In this document: positions 47,195-58,274 of the stretch, piece by piece | Position numbering within the stretch: position 1 is the stretch's first letter | Layout: every line of letters starts with the position of its first letter | Source: Naegleria lovaniensis | Lineage: Eukaryota > Heterolobosea > Eutetramitea > Acrasida > Naegleriidae | Direction of reading: 5' to 3' | Assembly: GCF_003324165.1 (NCBI RefSeq) | Contig: NW_025407859.1 | Location: 124,001 to 188,000, forward strand | DNA: 64,000 nt | The notes under the pieces: model-generated | What the model was told of the DNA's origin: nothing | The model's database searches: none | Seen by the model: only the letters and a program-made list of their open reading frames with translations | Made by a program: the position numbers and the translations under genes

Positions 47195-48843
47195 CTACTC
47201 TTGTGACTCTTCCTTTGGTTCCTCTCCCTCTTCTTCATCGTCCTCTTCTTTGTAGTGTTTAACTTTCTCAACTAGATCCAAATAAATGGTTTTGATTTCA
47301 GTATCGTTCACGTTTTCGATAGCATTTGCCACTTCTTCTGAGGTCAGTAAATTTTTGAGTGTGTAAAAAGTGGCATCCAAAACATCGTAGCATCCATCAA
47401 ACGCCAAAACTCCCAATGCTACATATCTATTCGTGGAAGAATTTAGTAAATCCTCAATGAAAGAAAAGTCAATCCATGGATTGTCTGGAATGGTGTCTTG
47501 AAAGAGGCTTCTATTCTGTTTGGCCAACTTCAATAATTTCTTTTCTTCTTTGTCATTGGCAAGAGGAATATGAGAGCAAAGATAAACAGAGGTAAGAACG
47601 TCTTTAGGAAGTGTGGGAGCATTAATTTGCATTTCTAACACAGAAATTAGTTGAGATGATTTGAGGGTATCTTTAACAATTTGCGAGGTAAGCTTGTCAC
47701 GAGAAAGAATTGCACACACTTCAATAAATAGGGAGTAGCATTCCGACTTTCTGTCTGTTTCGTTTTGTAACCTTGTTAAAATACCGCCTAGTACGCCTGC
47801 CATGGTTTCTCGACTCTTCTTCTTGGAAAACCATTCATTTGTTCGTTTTCCAGGAGTGTCTGAAAGCACAATATTTCTCAATAAATACAGAAATTCATAG
47901 ACTGGGACGTCAGTGCTGTCAATAACAGAGTACAAGTCGATGGTTTGCAAAACTAATAATTTCTTGCTTCTGCTTGTAATATTTGTAAATACTGAAATAA
48001 GGAGAGAAAAATTCATGGTATAATTCGAGACTACAGCAGCATTAAAAGCAAGTACCAAGTTTTTGACGGCCTTTTCTGGGCCAGCACACAAGTATGCTAA
48101 ATATTCGTCATCCTCATATGTTACATTATATAATATTGGTACTAGAAACTCATTGATGTATTCTACAGATTCTGCAGAGGGCTTTGGTAAATTTTCAAGC
48201 TTCTCCATCATTATTTCTTTCGGAAATCGTTTATGAAGCTCCGATAAGAATTTGGCTTGTTGCATTCTTCCTTTAGCTCTCTTTATCACAAGTGCAAGAA
48301 TTTCCTCCTCCAGCTTTTTACCACCCATCTCCTCTTGTTCCTTGTAGCTAGATTTTCTCTTGTTGGTTGAAATTCGTGAGGATGTTCTACTCGTTTCAGG
48401 TGGTTCCTTCTTGCGCTTTTTGGTCTTTTTCGGTGAGGCCATGTCTGCACCACTTTCATCAAAGACTTGACTGTTATTGGAAGGTTTGGTGGGTGTAAGA
48501 GAAAGAGCCTGTTGTTGTTGATGATGATATGTTGATCATGTTGATATGATTCCGATTCATGATAATTAGCTTAAGAAAATACATCAATACCTACAATCGT
48601 TTGTTTCAGTCCGAGTGTTTCTAATAATTGCTGATTTCTATTGATTCTTTCTTGCCTCATTTTCTCGTATTCCGCTTTTCTACGTTCAACATCTGAATCA
48701 TCTTCATCATCCTCCTCATTATTGGAGGAATCTCCTTCGTCCTCCTCTTCTTCATCTTCCTCCTCTTCGTGATGACGCTTCTTGCTTAGGTCATCCATGC
48801 TCGCGGAGCCCTGCTGTTTGTTTGCCTCCTCATCGTCATTCAT
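47195..48843 (-). CDS. Acidic N-terminus, helical-repeat protein, unknown
   Basis: Two exons, 48843-48595 and 48508-47195, phase 0, 520 residues. The intron starts GTAGGT; an overlapping GTATTG donor four bases on would break the frame, so the first is preferred. Exon 1 gives a highly acidic segment (residues 26-55, runs of Glu/Asp), then a charged helix. Exon 2 continues ALSLTPTKPSNN, a basic stretch (SPKKTKKRKKEPP) and then about 380 residues of alpha-helical character like ARM/HEAT-type repeats (LIKAVKNLVLAFNAAVV-style helices). The C-terminus is again acidic. Nuclear localisation is likely from the basic block. No family recognised. If the exons are separate genes, the second would start at 48442. 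Confidence 0.55.
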
Positions 48844-48963
48844 TTTTATTAAAATTTATTTCACTCTGCAGAGAACGTGTTGCTTTATTGTGTGTGGACC
48901 ATTGCATTTTTCATTGTGATGGCACTGTCAAAAAATCAACTCGGTATGAACGTGTTCATTCAT

Positions 48964-51150
48964 TCAACGATTGCCAAGCTCATTACTTTTGGAGATGGCA
49001 ATAATTTGTTCCAAGTCATTTTCAAAATCTGTGATCAGTTCCATTGGATCCGAGACTGTCAACACGTCTGAGATGGCACTAAGGCAGAGTTTTCCATTGT
49101 AAGATGAGACAGCAAATGCCAGACCAACTCCAACTGGAGATGGAGCAAATGTCACAATTTCTGTCACTGGAATAGAGTCTGCGCTTAATTCTGTACTCGA
49201 TCCAACAACATTGGTGAATACGCATGTGATCCACTTGGATAAGAAAGCTACCAAAAAGAAAACTATTTCTGCGGGCAAAATGTACGTGAGCTTGGCAAAA
49301 TTATAGGTAAAGAATGGTTCGGGAAGACTTTTAGTCTTGTCAGTCACTTTCTTCACATAGCGGAGTCTCGCAACAGGATCTCGTGTTTTCAAGTCCACAG
49401 GTACAAGTATAAAGCCAAATTTGTTGGACAATTTTTCAAACTCGTCATTGCTCATTCGAATATTGACAGGCATTGAGAAGGTCACTCTTTTTGCCGACTC
49501 TTTGTCTGTTCTTCTCTCAGTAAATCTCATTAACGCTCCAGAAAGTGAATTTAGTACAACATCATTCACAGTAGCATTGTTAAAAGTTTTTCCAACATGT
49601 TTGATGTCGGACACGTCAAATGGTTTAGACCAGCCCACTCTCTTTTCTGTGGATATGGCCGTTTTGAAAACGCTTCTATCTTGACCATTGAGAATTAAGA
49701 GCTTCATCCATTTGATAAACACTAAAAACAATCCGAATAAAAATAATAGGAATTTGAAAAATCTCACGATCAATCCAATGACGGGAACTGATTCTAATTT
49801 GCTGACTGCTTTGGCCAAGAAACGGTCTTTGATCGCAAAAATTTCAAGCTTGAAGTGCTCTTCTCCTTGGTCACAAAACTGAGAAAGAAACATGAGCAAA
49901 CTGGTTCCATCTCCCATGGCATGATGCATTCGGAACATTAAAAGGTAACCCAAAGCCGGACAATTATCAATCACGATAAGCTCCCATAATGGCTTGGAAA
50001 AATCTAAGGGTTCCATTGAGATTTTACCTAGAAATTCTTGAAGGAGTGCCTTCTCTTCTTGTGCTGTATATTCCTTGATGCCACTCTTAGGTACTCTCAA
50101 ATAGCGAACATGCTTTTCAAGATCAATATTTTCATATTCAAGGAAGCTTTGATAATCGTGACTGACAATGGATCTAAATCTTGGATATTTGGAAAGGACA
50201 CGTTTCCTTAATCTGCTGAGAAGCTCTTCATGAGTAATTGGTTTTGCAAGTGTCAACAGACAAGAGCAAATGGTTGTGTTGGTTGGGCGATCAGTAATGA
50301 GCGTCATTTTAGTAATGTGTGAAAGATCTTTCTTGCCAATGGAGTTTCTTCTGATTGGAAGTGTTCCCACAACTTTTTTCGCAATGGAGGAAATGGCACT
50401 CTCGGAAGATGATGTTTGTTTTTCAAGTGACACCTCGGAAGATGTCTCACCTTTTTGTTTCTCTTCTACAAGATTGGTGTTTGAGGTCCGAATTGATCGG
50501 GTTGAGGAATTACCGTCATTACGCTCTAAATGTTCTTCCTTTCCTTCGTCTATATCACGAGGACTCTCCTGAACGTCAGCACCCACGATTTGTTTCACTC
50601 TTTCAAAAGTTTCTTGAGACTCTTGTAAAATTTCAGAGTTTGAGGCTTGTACTCCATCCATCATTTCTTGATGTCCATATTCCTCAACCTTGTGAGACAA
50701 GTCGTCATATGAGGGTTTAGGATGTGTATCTTCTTCTGCAACAACTTTGATTTGAACATCAGTATGCTCCTCATTTGGATGTTCCTTTTTTGGCTCTCGC
50801 TCTAACAGTGAGTTGTCCATTTGTAGAATTATTTTTGAATTATTTGATGGTTGCTTGTTGTGATGATGTAATTGTTGATCGTGGCCATCCCCTTGTTGTT
50901 GTTGCAATATTTCTTCGTCAGTACTAGAACCAATGGCTGTATTTCTCGAGTGGTTTTCTTGCTGATCATGATTTAGGAGGTCCTTCGATTGAGTATTGTT
51001 CAACAAATCATCCCCTTCGCTTTCCTCCTTGGTTGGAGAAGTCACTCTGATAAACTCATCAAGAGTGAGGCTAGGTGCATGCTTCCGATGATGGTGTTGC
51101 TGCTGTCCACGAGGAGAGAGTTGACCTTGTTTTTGTTTCCTTTTCGCCAT
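48964..51150 (-). CDS. WS/DGAT-family acyltransferase (wax ester/diacylglycerol)
   Basis: Makes wax esters or triacylglycerol from acyl-CoA. Single exon, 728 residues. The catalytic HHxxxDG motif reads MRMHHAMGDGTSLL at residue about 409. The C-terminal DUF1298-like half has NATVNDVVLNSLSGALMRF, VTFSMPVNIR, the structural NKFGFILVPVDL segment, and FTNVVGSS, then the closing SYNGKLCLSAISD. A hydrophobic segment near 450-475 (IGLIVRFFKFLLFLFGLFLV) would place it in the ER or lipid-droplet membrane. The first 230 residues are a long disordered Gln/His/Glu/Ser-rich extension that is not part of the family core (bacterial and plant forms are about 450-520 residues). Confidence 0.88.
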   Translation of the reverse strand: MAKRKQKQGQLSPRGQQQHHHRKHAPSLTLDEFIRVTSPTKEESEGDDLLNNTQSKDLLNHDQQENHSRNTAIGSSTDEEILQQQQGDGHDQQLHHHNKQPSNNSKIILQMDNSLLEREPKKEHPNEEHTDVQIKVVAEEDTHPKPSYDDLSHKVEEYGHQEMMDGVQASNSEILQESQETFERVKQIVGADVQESPRDIDEGKEEHLERNDGNSSTRSIRTSNTNLVEEKQKGETSSEVSLEKQTSSSESAISSIAKKVVGTLPIRRNSIGKKDLSHITKMTLITDRPTNTTICSCLLTLAKPITHEELLSRLRKRVLSKYPRFRSIVSHDYQSFLEYENIDLEKHVRYLRVPKSGIKEYTAQEEKALLQEFLGKISMEPLDFSKPLWELIVIDNCPALGYLLMFRMHHAMGDGTSLLMFLSQFCDQGEEHFKLEIFAIKDRFLAKAVSKLESVPVIGLIVRFFKFLLFLFGLFLVFIKWMKLLILNGQDRSVFKTAISTEKRVGWSKPFDVSDIKHVGKTFNNATVNDVVLNSLSGALMRFTERRTDKESAKRVTFSMPVNIRMSNDEFEKLSNKFGFILVPVDLKTRDPVARLRYVKKVTDKTKSLPEPFFTYNFAKLTYILPAEIVFFLVAFLSKWITCVFTNVVGSSTELSADSIPVTEIVTFAPSPVGVGLAFAVSSYNGKLCLSAISDVLTVSDPMELITDFENDLEQIIAISKSNELGNR

Positions 51151-51419
51151 GAATTTTTTTTGGTTCTTAAATGTAATTTTCCGAAAATGTGCTTCTTTTT
51201 TTTAATATTATCACTCACTGAATTGCGAAATTCTCCTTTCGATATTTCATTGGAAGCCATTAAGGTGGTGACCACAATGCGTGCGAGGAATGAGGCTGTT
51301 ATTGTGGTCATCTTAACCAACAAACAGGACCTGTTTCTCGAAATTATTGCCACACACTCTCAAATTTCTGTTGAAAAATACGTTTTCTATTGCAACATTT
51401 ACAGCACTTTCGTTTTCTA

Positions 51420-52418
51420 TCACTGATTGTACCAAAATTTGAAACATTTGAAATTAATTTTTGATGTTCTTGTTGAATATTTGATGAATTCTTTCTTGTC
51501 GTTCTGACTCTTGTTCAGTGTGGCGCTTCTTTTAAGGGCCTTCTTTGCCTTTTTTCTGTTGTAATCTCTTTCATAAACTTTTCGCATTTGTTGCAACATA
51601 AAGTCGTAATAAACTTGATTAAGTCGTTGTCTGAAAAAGACCAATGGATCAATTCGAATCTTGATACAATCGAATCCAAAATCAGAAACCATGATATCTC
51701 TTAATAAAATTTCCGTGATAATAATCTTAAAATTACAATATTGTTGAATTACTTGAATACATGGTCCATTGTCACCTTTGGCGAAATTGAGCTGAATAAA
51801 CTTCTCATGAAATGTGCGTCCCATCAATCGAGATATAACTGGAATTGCACTCATCACTTGAGATGCAATCGATTTTAAGATACTTGAGGAAGGATGTCCT
51901 CTGTATTGGCTATAAACAATTTCTTCTAGGTTCCTGTAAAATTTTCTAAGCAAGTGATAGGTTTGAGAGCTATCTTTGAGGACGCTGAAATATTGTAAAA
52001 AGCTGTCATGACAAGTGGATAAGCAATTTTCGAGTAAAAGTTCGTCCTCATGCGAAACCATATTTGAAACTCTTTCATAGATACAATGCAAGTTTCTTTT
52101 GTAATCGTAGCAGTACAGGCTCACCCTTCCATTCATTGTCATTGCATTGGTTGCAAAGTTCAGCTGAGATTGGATATCATTTCGTTGTATAAATAGAAAA
52201 TGTACACTCGTGAATAATCGGCTCCATCGTGTTTGTAAGTCATAGAGTCCTAATAATTGTTTGAGATTGTGAGAAAGCAACGATCGTGGGTCTCTATTTT
52301 CTGGACAAAAAGGCTCCGTAATTTTGTTGCGAAATTTTGCAAGCAAACTATCATCCCTCTTTTGAAAAGTATCCAAAATTATTATCACGTGGAAAGATGA
52401 CGAAATTTCAACACTCAT
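51420..52418 (-). CDS. Unknown helical protein
   Basis: Single exon, 332 residues, MSVEISSSFHVIIILDTFQK. Rich in helices, Tyr, Arg and Leu, with no low-complexity tracts until the basic C-terminus (YNRKKAKKALKRSATLNKSQ). No TM segment is clear and no catalytic motif is recognised. Even composition and length make it a likely real gene. It lies in tandem, 269 bases upstream of the WS/DGAT gene on the same strand. Confidence 0.55.
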   Translation of the reverse strand: MSVEISSSFHVIIILDTFQKRDDSLLAKFRNKITEPFCPENRDPRSLLSHNLKQLLGLYDLQTRWSRLFTSVHFLFIQRNDIQSQLNFATNAMTMNGRVSLYCYDYKRNLHCIYERVSNMVSHEDELLLENCLSTCHDSFLQYFSVLKDSSQTYHLLRKFYRNLEEIVYSQYRGHPSSSILKSIASQVMSAIPVISRLMGRTFHEKFIQLNFAKGDNGPCIQVIQQYCNFKIIITEILLRDIMVSDFGFDCIKIRIDPLVFFRQRLNQVYYDFMLQQMRKVYERDYNRKKAKKALKRSATLNKSQNDKKEFIKYSTRTSKINFKCFKFWYNQ

Positions 52419-52751
52419 ATTTGCTTGAAACCAACGCGAGAATCAGGTATCGGAATTTTCAGTGGCAATTAAACAACAACTCAACCGAAGGACTAATAAT
52501 AATATCAAACAATAATATTAATAAAATTGTCAAATGTTCTGATTGTCATCACCGATGATGCAACACTATGACTTTCGGAACTCACAGCAGCGCAGAACGT
52601 TGTGCGGCAAGAAGAGCCAATAATGATTAATTTTTTTTTGTTATTTTTGGAGCGCTGCAACGAGAATCTGCATTCAACGAAGCCTTTCAATACATATTTT
52701 GTAAGGTCATAGAAGGACACTTCACTGGTGAAACCCACTGGCGAACTATGT
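52419..52751. other. Intergenic, AT-rich
   Basis: 333 bases between two minus-strand genes. Frames are short on both strands; an open minus-strand frame (52505-52810) overlaps the end of the next gene and has no supporting feature. An additional exon of either neighbour cannot be excluded. Confidence 0.4.
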
Positions 52752-53390
52752 CTATTCAAACAACGTGCAAGCAATAACAGATTTGTTATAATATGAAAAC
52801 ATTCCGACAATTGAAAATTTTGAAGATTCTAATCTTCCTAATAAATCCTTTGGTAATGCAAACCTTGCATCTATGGAAAAAGCACCATCCAAAAACAATT
52901 CATCATACTCTTCTTCTAATAACAACTGTCCCTCTTTGGTTTGCTCCCAATTATCTACCAAATAATGTTGGCAGTCCTTCAAGGTTTTAATAGATGTAAA
53001 TTTGACCAAATGTTGTGTGGGTGTTACAATTGGTGACAAAATTGCAGCTGAAACCACTAAAGGTGTGCATCTAAAACCTTTTGATATCCTACATGTTAAG
53101 CTTCTTCTTGTACAAAATTTAATGGCTCGGATAATAGACGTCTCTGTCATTGTCTTGATATTTGGGTTGTTATCTGCAGCTCTAATGTCGTTTGTTGCTC
53201 TTGGCTCCGAATAAATATTACTTTGTGTGGCAACCTTTTCTGCATATTTGAATCTTTTCACGTCTTGAGTTCTTCTATCATTCCATCGATAGTGGTCGTA
53301 AAGTTTCATATATGTTTCTTTATCGATTAGTTCAGCTCCGGAACATAATCTTGCATATAGAAACTGCGGTTGCTGCAATTTCATTATCAT
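52752..53390 (-). CDS. Unknown protein
   Basis: Single exon, 212 residues, MIMKLQQPQFLYARLC. The N-terminal 70 residues are charged; the middle (RRSLTCRISKGFRCTPLVVS then AAILSPIVTPTQHLVKF) is basic and hydrophobic; the end (EEEYDELFLDGAFSIDARFA) is acidic. There is no recognisable motif. The start context is not A-rich, so the true N-terminus could differ or upstream exons may exist. Divergent from the gene at 53570. Confidence 0.42.
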   Translation of the reverse strand: MIMKLQQPQFLYARLCSGAELIDKETYMKLYDHYRWNDRRTQDVKRFKYAEKVATQSNIYSEPRATNDIRAADNNPNIKTMTETSIIRAIKFCTRRSLTCRISKGFRCTPLVVSAAILSPIVTPTQHLVKFTSIKTLKDCQHYLVDNWEQTKEGQLLLEEEYDELFLDGAFSIDARFALPKDLLGRLESSKFSIVGMFSYYNKSVIACTLFE

Positions 53391-53569
53391 TACTGATCAC
53401 CAGTGGATGCCATTCCGTAATGTTGTGGAACGACAAGTTGGAAAATTGTATCCGACAGTTGCAGAACGCGAAATACAATGAGATGATGAAATGTCAGTAA
53501 CCAATGCTGTGTGGTTAATGTGCATGTCATTCACTCTCAAGAGCTACAACTAATTCCTCAGTGTAATTA

Positions 53570-55849
53570 ATGGAAAGCACCACTAAGAATACTACAAAAT
53601 CAAGAAATCATGAACACTTGGGAATTCTGATGCAGAATTACAATTCTCTCCCTCATGCCGCTTATCTCCAAAAATCAAAAAAAATGTTGCAACCACAAAC
53701 ACCCATCTCAAATTTTGATCATTACCACTCCTCGATCAACAGTGGCATCGACCGCTCAGTTCCTTTCTCTCCAATGAGTCCTTTCGACTCTCGTAAAAAT
53801 CCCTTGTGCCGTGAGTTGGGGAAACTATTCCAATATGAGTTTTTGATCACTCCCGAAAATTTATTTCCCGTGTTTTTGGGCAAAGCCAATGATTTGGTAC
53901 GGCTTTTATGCTATCAGGATTTTGGTAATAGTTTCACCAAACAACAAGCTGCTTCAACACTTCTCAAATACCAACGTGATGACTTCCAATCCGTAGATGA
54001 AGATATCTTTGAAGCAGAGATCATTCCGAGTTTGTGTGAGTTGTTGAATATTCAAGCCTTTGATGCTTTTCAAAACGTCAACACTACAACGGAGAACAAC
54101 AATTGCACTCTCGACATGTCTAATACCAGTAATAATAATAATTATTTGCCTGAGTCTATCCAGCAATACGTTAGCTCTGAACCAAATGATATACAGTTCA
54201 GTTCTTATGCCATTTCTGAACAGGATCAAGCTATTCTCTCTCCACCTCGGCATGAAAGAGGATCCACAATTGTACCTTTTGATCTAAACGACATTGACAT
54301 GCTGACTAGAATATTTCATCACATTATTCGAACCAGTAGAAAGCTGTTTTGGATTCTCAATATTCGAACACAATCTGAAAAATCTTCCAAGTTTCAAGAT
54401 TTAGACTTTACAAATCTATCAATAACCATGAAGCGCCATCCTGTCCTGAGAAATGAAGCATCTCATTATCTAAAGAAACTGAAAGCCATTCGAAACGAAT
54501 GGGCCCATTTCATTCACAAAAACTCACAAGTTCCTTCGGATCAAATGAATAAGGCCTTTATTTATTCCCTCAGAATATACAATGAGTATTTGGCAGTGAG
54601 TAAAACAGCTCAAAGCATGAAAGCGATTGAATATGCCGAAAAAAGAAGTCACTCAATGTCTGAACTTCAGCTAACATACAAGCATTTGAAACAAAAGAGA
54701 AATTGGACTTCTTCAATAGTCAACATGTTCTATAGGAATGCAGAACAAGGAGATTTAGAAGCCAATGCAAACTCTACACTTTTACAAGTTTTGAAACAAG
54801 TGATACAAAAGCTGGAACAAGATCCCAATTCATCCGAAGCCAGACTCTACCAAAATGCATTTCTACTCGATTTCATCCCTCAATCACCACAATTGTTTTC
54901 ATGTCTCAAAGAATTACGAGAACAAGATCTTACTCAACAACAAATCATGTACTACGAACTTAACAACAAGTATCAATTATTACTCCAAGAAACACAAGCG
55001 GCCACTAAGAGCATCAACCCATATTATTTGATCGATCAGCGTTTCATTGACACGAAAACATTTTTTGCATCGGTCGTGGTAGAATTACAACAAACTAAGG
55101 ATCCAAGACATAGGACCTTTTTAAATGCATTTTGCTTGTATTTGGTAAAAAAGGCTCTTAAAAAGCTAAGAGAAGAGCATGTACAGGTTTCTGACTCGGC
55201 AATTCAAGAGTTTTTACAAAAAAGAGCCATATTGAATGATGAGAACACTTTTTCCCAAGTTTTGGAAGGAGAAATTAAGAAACAATCTCAAAGATTTAGA
55301 ATGTTTTGGTTGGTATTGGCTAATGGAATGTATCACTGCTGCAACAACAGTTTACATATCGCAATTTTGAACTTTGCCTGGTGTCAGAGCTGTCTAGAAG
55401 ATCCCACATTCCTTAATTATCCGAACATGAAAACACCCTTCGAATATACGGTACGAATTTTTATTGAACGATGCACCTATTGGTTATCCGAAGAAATTTA
55501 TAGAACCTCTTTCACTCATTTGAATATTAATGCAGTGAAACATCTCATTCATTATTGCTTGGTGTGTTGTAGAAAATTTTCAAATTTCGACATGTCACAA
55601 TCATACTCAATGGTAGCAGACACTCTTTCCAGAGCTCTCAACAATCAAGAGATTGTGAACCAACTTAATGAGGAAGATGTATTACTTGTTCATTCACTCT
55701 ATTATCAAAAAAGCGCACTGGACATGTCTCACATGCTCAAACCAGACATTAATGTTTTTCTTGATCAGGATAAGCAATCAAGAATTTCAATTGCTGACGA
55801 AGCAAGAATGCGCTACCAAGAAGCATTTGATCGTTTATTTGCTCATTAG
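53570..55849 (+). CDS. Large unknown protein with HEPN-like RNxxAH motif
   Basis: Single exon, 759 residues, MESTTKNTTKSRNHEHLGIL. Residues 1-85 are disordered. Two helical segments around 85-160 and 240-345 follow; the second contains AIRNEWAHFIH at about 307-317, where Arg308 and His313 fit the RX4-6H signature of HEPN domains, with the Asn after Arg typical of HEPN RNases. The context (helix, IRNEWAH, short loop, helix MNKAFIYSLRIYNEYLAV) matches the last two helices of HEPN folds such as those of Swt1 and DZIP3. The C-terminal 350 residues are helical and unassigned. If the motif is real the protein may bind or cleave RNA. The family is an inference from one motif. Confidence 0.55.
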   Translation: MESTTKNTTKSRNHEHLGILMQNYNSLPHAAYLQKSKKMLQPQTPISNFDHYHSSINSGIDRSVPFSPMSPFDSRKNPLCRELGKLFQYEFLITPENLFPVFLGKANDLVRLLCYQDFGNSFTKQQAASTLLKYQRDDFQSVDEDIFEAEIIPSLCELLNIQAFDAFQNVNTTTENNNCTLDMSNTSNNNNYLPESIQQYVSSEPNDIQFSSYAISEQDQAILSPPRHERGSTIVPFDLNDIDMLTRIFHHIIRTSRKLFWILNIRTQSEKSSKFQDLDFTNLSITMKRHPVLRNEASHYLKKLKAIRNEWAHFIHKNSQVPSDQMNKAFIYSLRIYNEYLAVSKTAQSMKAIEYAEKRSHSMSELQLTYKHLKQKRNWTSSIVNMFYRNAEQGDLEANANSTLLQVLKQVIQKLEQDPNSSEARLYQNAFLLDFIPQSPQLFSCLKELREQDLTQQQIMYYELNNKYQLLLQETQAATKSINPYYLIDQRFIDTKTFFASVVVELQQTKDPRHRTFLNAFCLYLVKKALKKLREEHVQVSDSAIQEFLQKRAILNDENTFSQVLEGEIKKQSQRFRMFWLVLANGMYHCCNNSLHIAILNFAWCQSCLEDPTFLNYPNMKTPFEYTVRIFIERCTYWLSEEIYRTSFTHLNINAVKHLIHYCLVCCRKFSNFDMSQSYSMVADTLSRALNNQEIVNQLNEEDVLLVHSLYYQKSALDMSHMLKPDINVFLDQDKQSRISIADEARMRYQEAFDRLFAH

Positions 55850-55940
55850 ACATGAAATGTTGGCGCCTTTCAAATAAACAAATCAAAAAAAATTGTTGTC
55901 AACTCTCGTATTGTTGTTTGATTCCATTGTTCACAAAAAA

Positions 55941-58274
55941 ATGATCACAGAATCAGCAATGGATGGCCTGACTTTGCTTTCCTCGGTTCGAGATCCCCAT
56001 GAGAGAACTTTGAACGTGGAATGTGTAGTGCTGAGAATCAAAAGATGTAGGTGATTTGTTGAAAACGTAAATGTTCCGAATTTTTGGCTTACTGATTGTG
56101 TTGTATTAATTACGTGTATATGGTTCCGATCATCACACCACCAGTTCATATTGATTCCCATTTTCTTCATCTCGCTGATATTCACATGTTTCATGATAAA
56201 ACATCCAACACTTCCGATGACATTGGAGTTTCGAATCAACCAACCACAAATTCCTTTCAGAGTCTCACCCATTCCTTCATTCCCAAAGATGCGTTTGAAT
56301 TAACTGTGACGGATGGTACCATGGCTTTAATCATCATTCTCTCTCCCGTGATGAATTCAATGATCATACAGTCTCAGATTAAAGAACATACTCTTATTCG
56401 AATCACAAAATTTAAAGTTTTAATGGATGAAAAAGTGAAAGGAAAGCAAAAACGAACAATCTTTATTCACTCATTAGAAGTGGTTTCACAAAATAACTTG
56501 GAATATTCTCTGGATGATTTTACTGAAATTTTAGATGAAGAAAAGGGAAATATTCGTCCCATAATGTCCGAAAGAGGATATTACATGCCCTTACTGGATG
56601 ATGATAATTTTGATTTTGAAATGTTTACTGGAACAGTTCCACAAATTGTAAGTTTTCATTTTGGCCAACTTTGACGGTTTGGAACTCAACTGACCATTTA
56701 TTAATTTAAATTAATTTTTTGACTAGTCACTCGAAGATCCAACACCTGATGAAACTTGTCAATTGGCAGAAATTATTGCAAGTTCTAAAAGAAATTCATT
56801 TTTTGCTAGAATTTACAAAAAATCGAAAATTCGATATTATGGAAAGACCTATGAAGAGAAATCATATCCAATGTTTTATACGCTCTTGATCACAGACAAG
56901 TCAACACCAAAAGGTGTGCCTGTTACCATATGGAATGATCTTGCTTTACATTCATACGCAGAATTGAATGTTGGAGACATTATCATTGTTAATGACTACC
57001 GAGTGAAGCAATTTTTTGATTCAGGAGTATTTACTGTCAAGTTTAAGAATGAAATTTCGATTAATTCATCCAAAACAGAGCAGCCAATTCAAAAAATTGA
57101 TCCCAAACAGTTGGAAGATATCAAGGAGTTTGCACCTTTATCATTTCCTGTGTCAACGATTAATGAAATTATGGAACTCTCACTCTCTGACACAACTGTC
57201 AATATTCTAGGAGTAGTTGTGAATGTTGGACCCTATCGAAGAGAAAAATTTCATTCTCAATTTTCTCAGTACAAATACTTGACATTGGTAGACCCTAGTT
57301 CAGTACAAATGATGTCTGTAAAATTGTTCACAAATTCCAGGAAGAGTTTATTAGATTCGGTGCAAGTAGGGCAAGTAATTTTTATCAGTGATCTCCGTGT
57401 GAAACAAATTTCAACATCGATCGAGGACGACTCGGACAAGTTTATCTTCTTGGAAAGTACATTTGTAACTCATTTCTTTACAGAAGAGTACTTGAAAGGT
57501 TCAGGATTTTTCTCCATTGTTGAACACTCGAACGACATGAAAACACAAGTTGAAGCAATATTTTCATGGCGAAATAAGACAAGGAAAATAATTAGGAAAT
57601 ATATGGATTGTTCAATCAGCGATTTTGACATGCATGGAGTATCACGCGAATATCCACTACCAGAATATCAAGATTTGGAGTCTTTCAAAAAAGCACACCC
57701 GACTGTCAAGTGGATTTATTTCAAGGAATTATTCGAGATTCCATCAACTCTAGTTTTTGAGGAAAACCAAATTATCATTGTCAAGTGTATCATCAATGAT
57801 ATCCAAATTGAACGTCAACAAAAGCGAAAGCGATCACAAAATGATTCCACTCCAGGAAGGAATATGAAATCACCATCTAAGAATGCCCTCATGAGCGACA
57901 CCCTGAACAGTCACAACACCTTTGAACAATATTCAGAAACAAGCTCTGAACCTGGGTATACTCTATTGCGTATGGAGACTGAAAGTGTGAATGGAGATCG
58001 ACGATTGGATCTGGTCATTCCTGTTTGGAACATGGAATTTACTCACCCCTCCTACACGTCACTTCCAGAATTTGTAAATGTTTTAGACGAACATTTGGAA
58101 GTCATGTTGCAACACCAGAGTACTGACTCGCAGTTTGATACTCTCGATCAAGTGGTTGATTATTATAGACAAGCTGTCAACGGTCAGTCGTATATTTGTG
58201 TGGTTGAAATTCTTTGTGTGGGACATGCAGAATGCAAATATTTTGTGAATCACATGTTTAAGGATGAACTTTGA
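55941..58274 (+). CDS. RADX-like protein (RPA1-related, multiple OB folds)
   Basis: Single-stranded DNA-binding replication-fork factor of the RADX (CXorf57) type, related to RPA1. Three exons: 55941-56046, 56145-56647 and 56727-58274 (donors GTAGGT and GTAAGT), 718 residues. N-terminal OB fold across exons 1-2 includes FELTVTDGTMALIIILSP and TLIRITKFKVL, like the RPA70 N domain. The second OB fold in exon 3 has SFFARIYKKSKIRYYGKTYE and GVPVTIWNDLALHSY, a close match in pattern to human RADX, which has the same K-S-K-x-R-Y-Y-G-K core and a V-x-x-W-N-x-L strand. A third OB segment (NILGVVVNVGPYRREKF) and a C-terminal domain (ICVVEILCVGHAECKYFVNH) also align in order. A basic disordered linker lies near 555-600. 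Splice site 1 is the least certain. Confidence 0.78.

Noticed and set aside
50989-51426. Plus-strand frame of 145 residues across the WS/DGAT start and its upstream region
   Set aside because: It overlaps the N-terminus of a well-supported gene on the other strand and has no A-rich start or recognisable domain.
55985-55996. GGTTCGAGATCC, like a tRNA T-loop
   Set aside because: It is inside exon 1 of the RADX-like gene and no acceptor or anticodon stem surrounds it.
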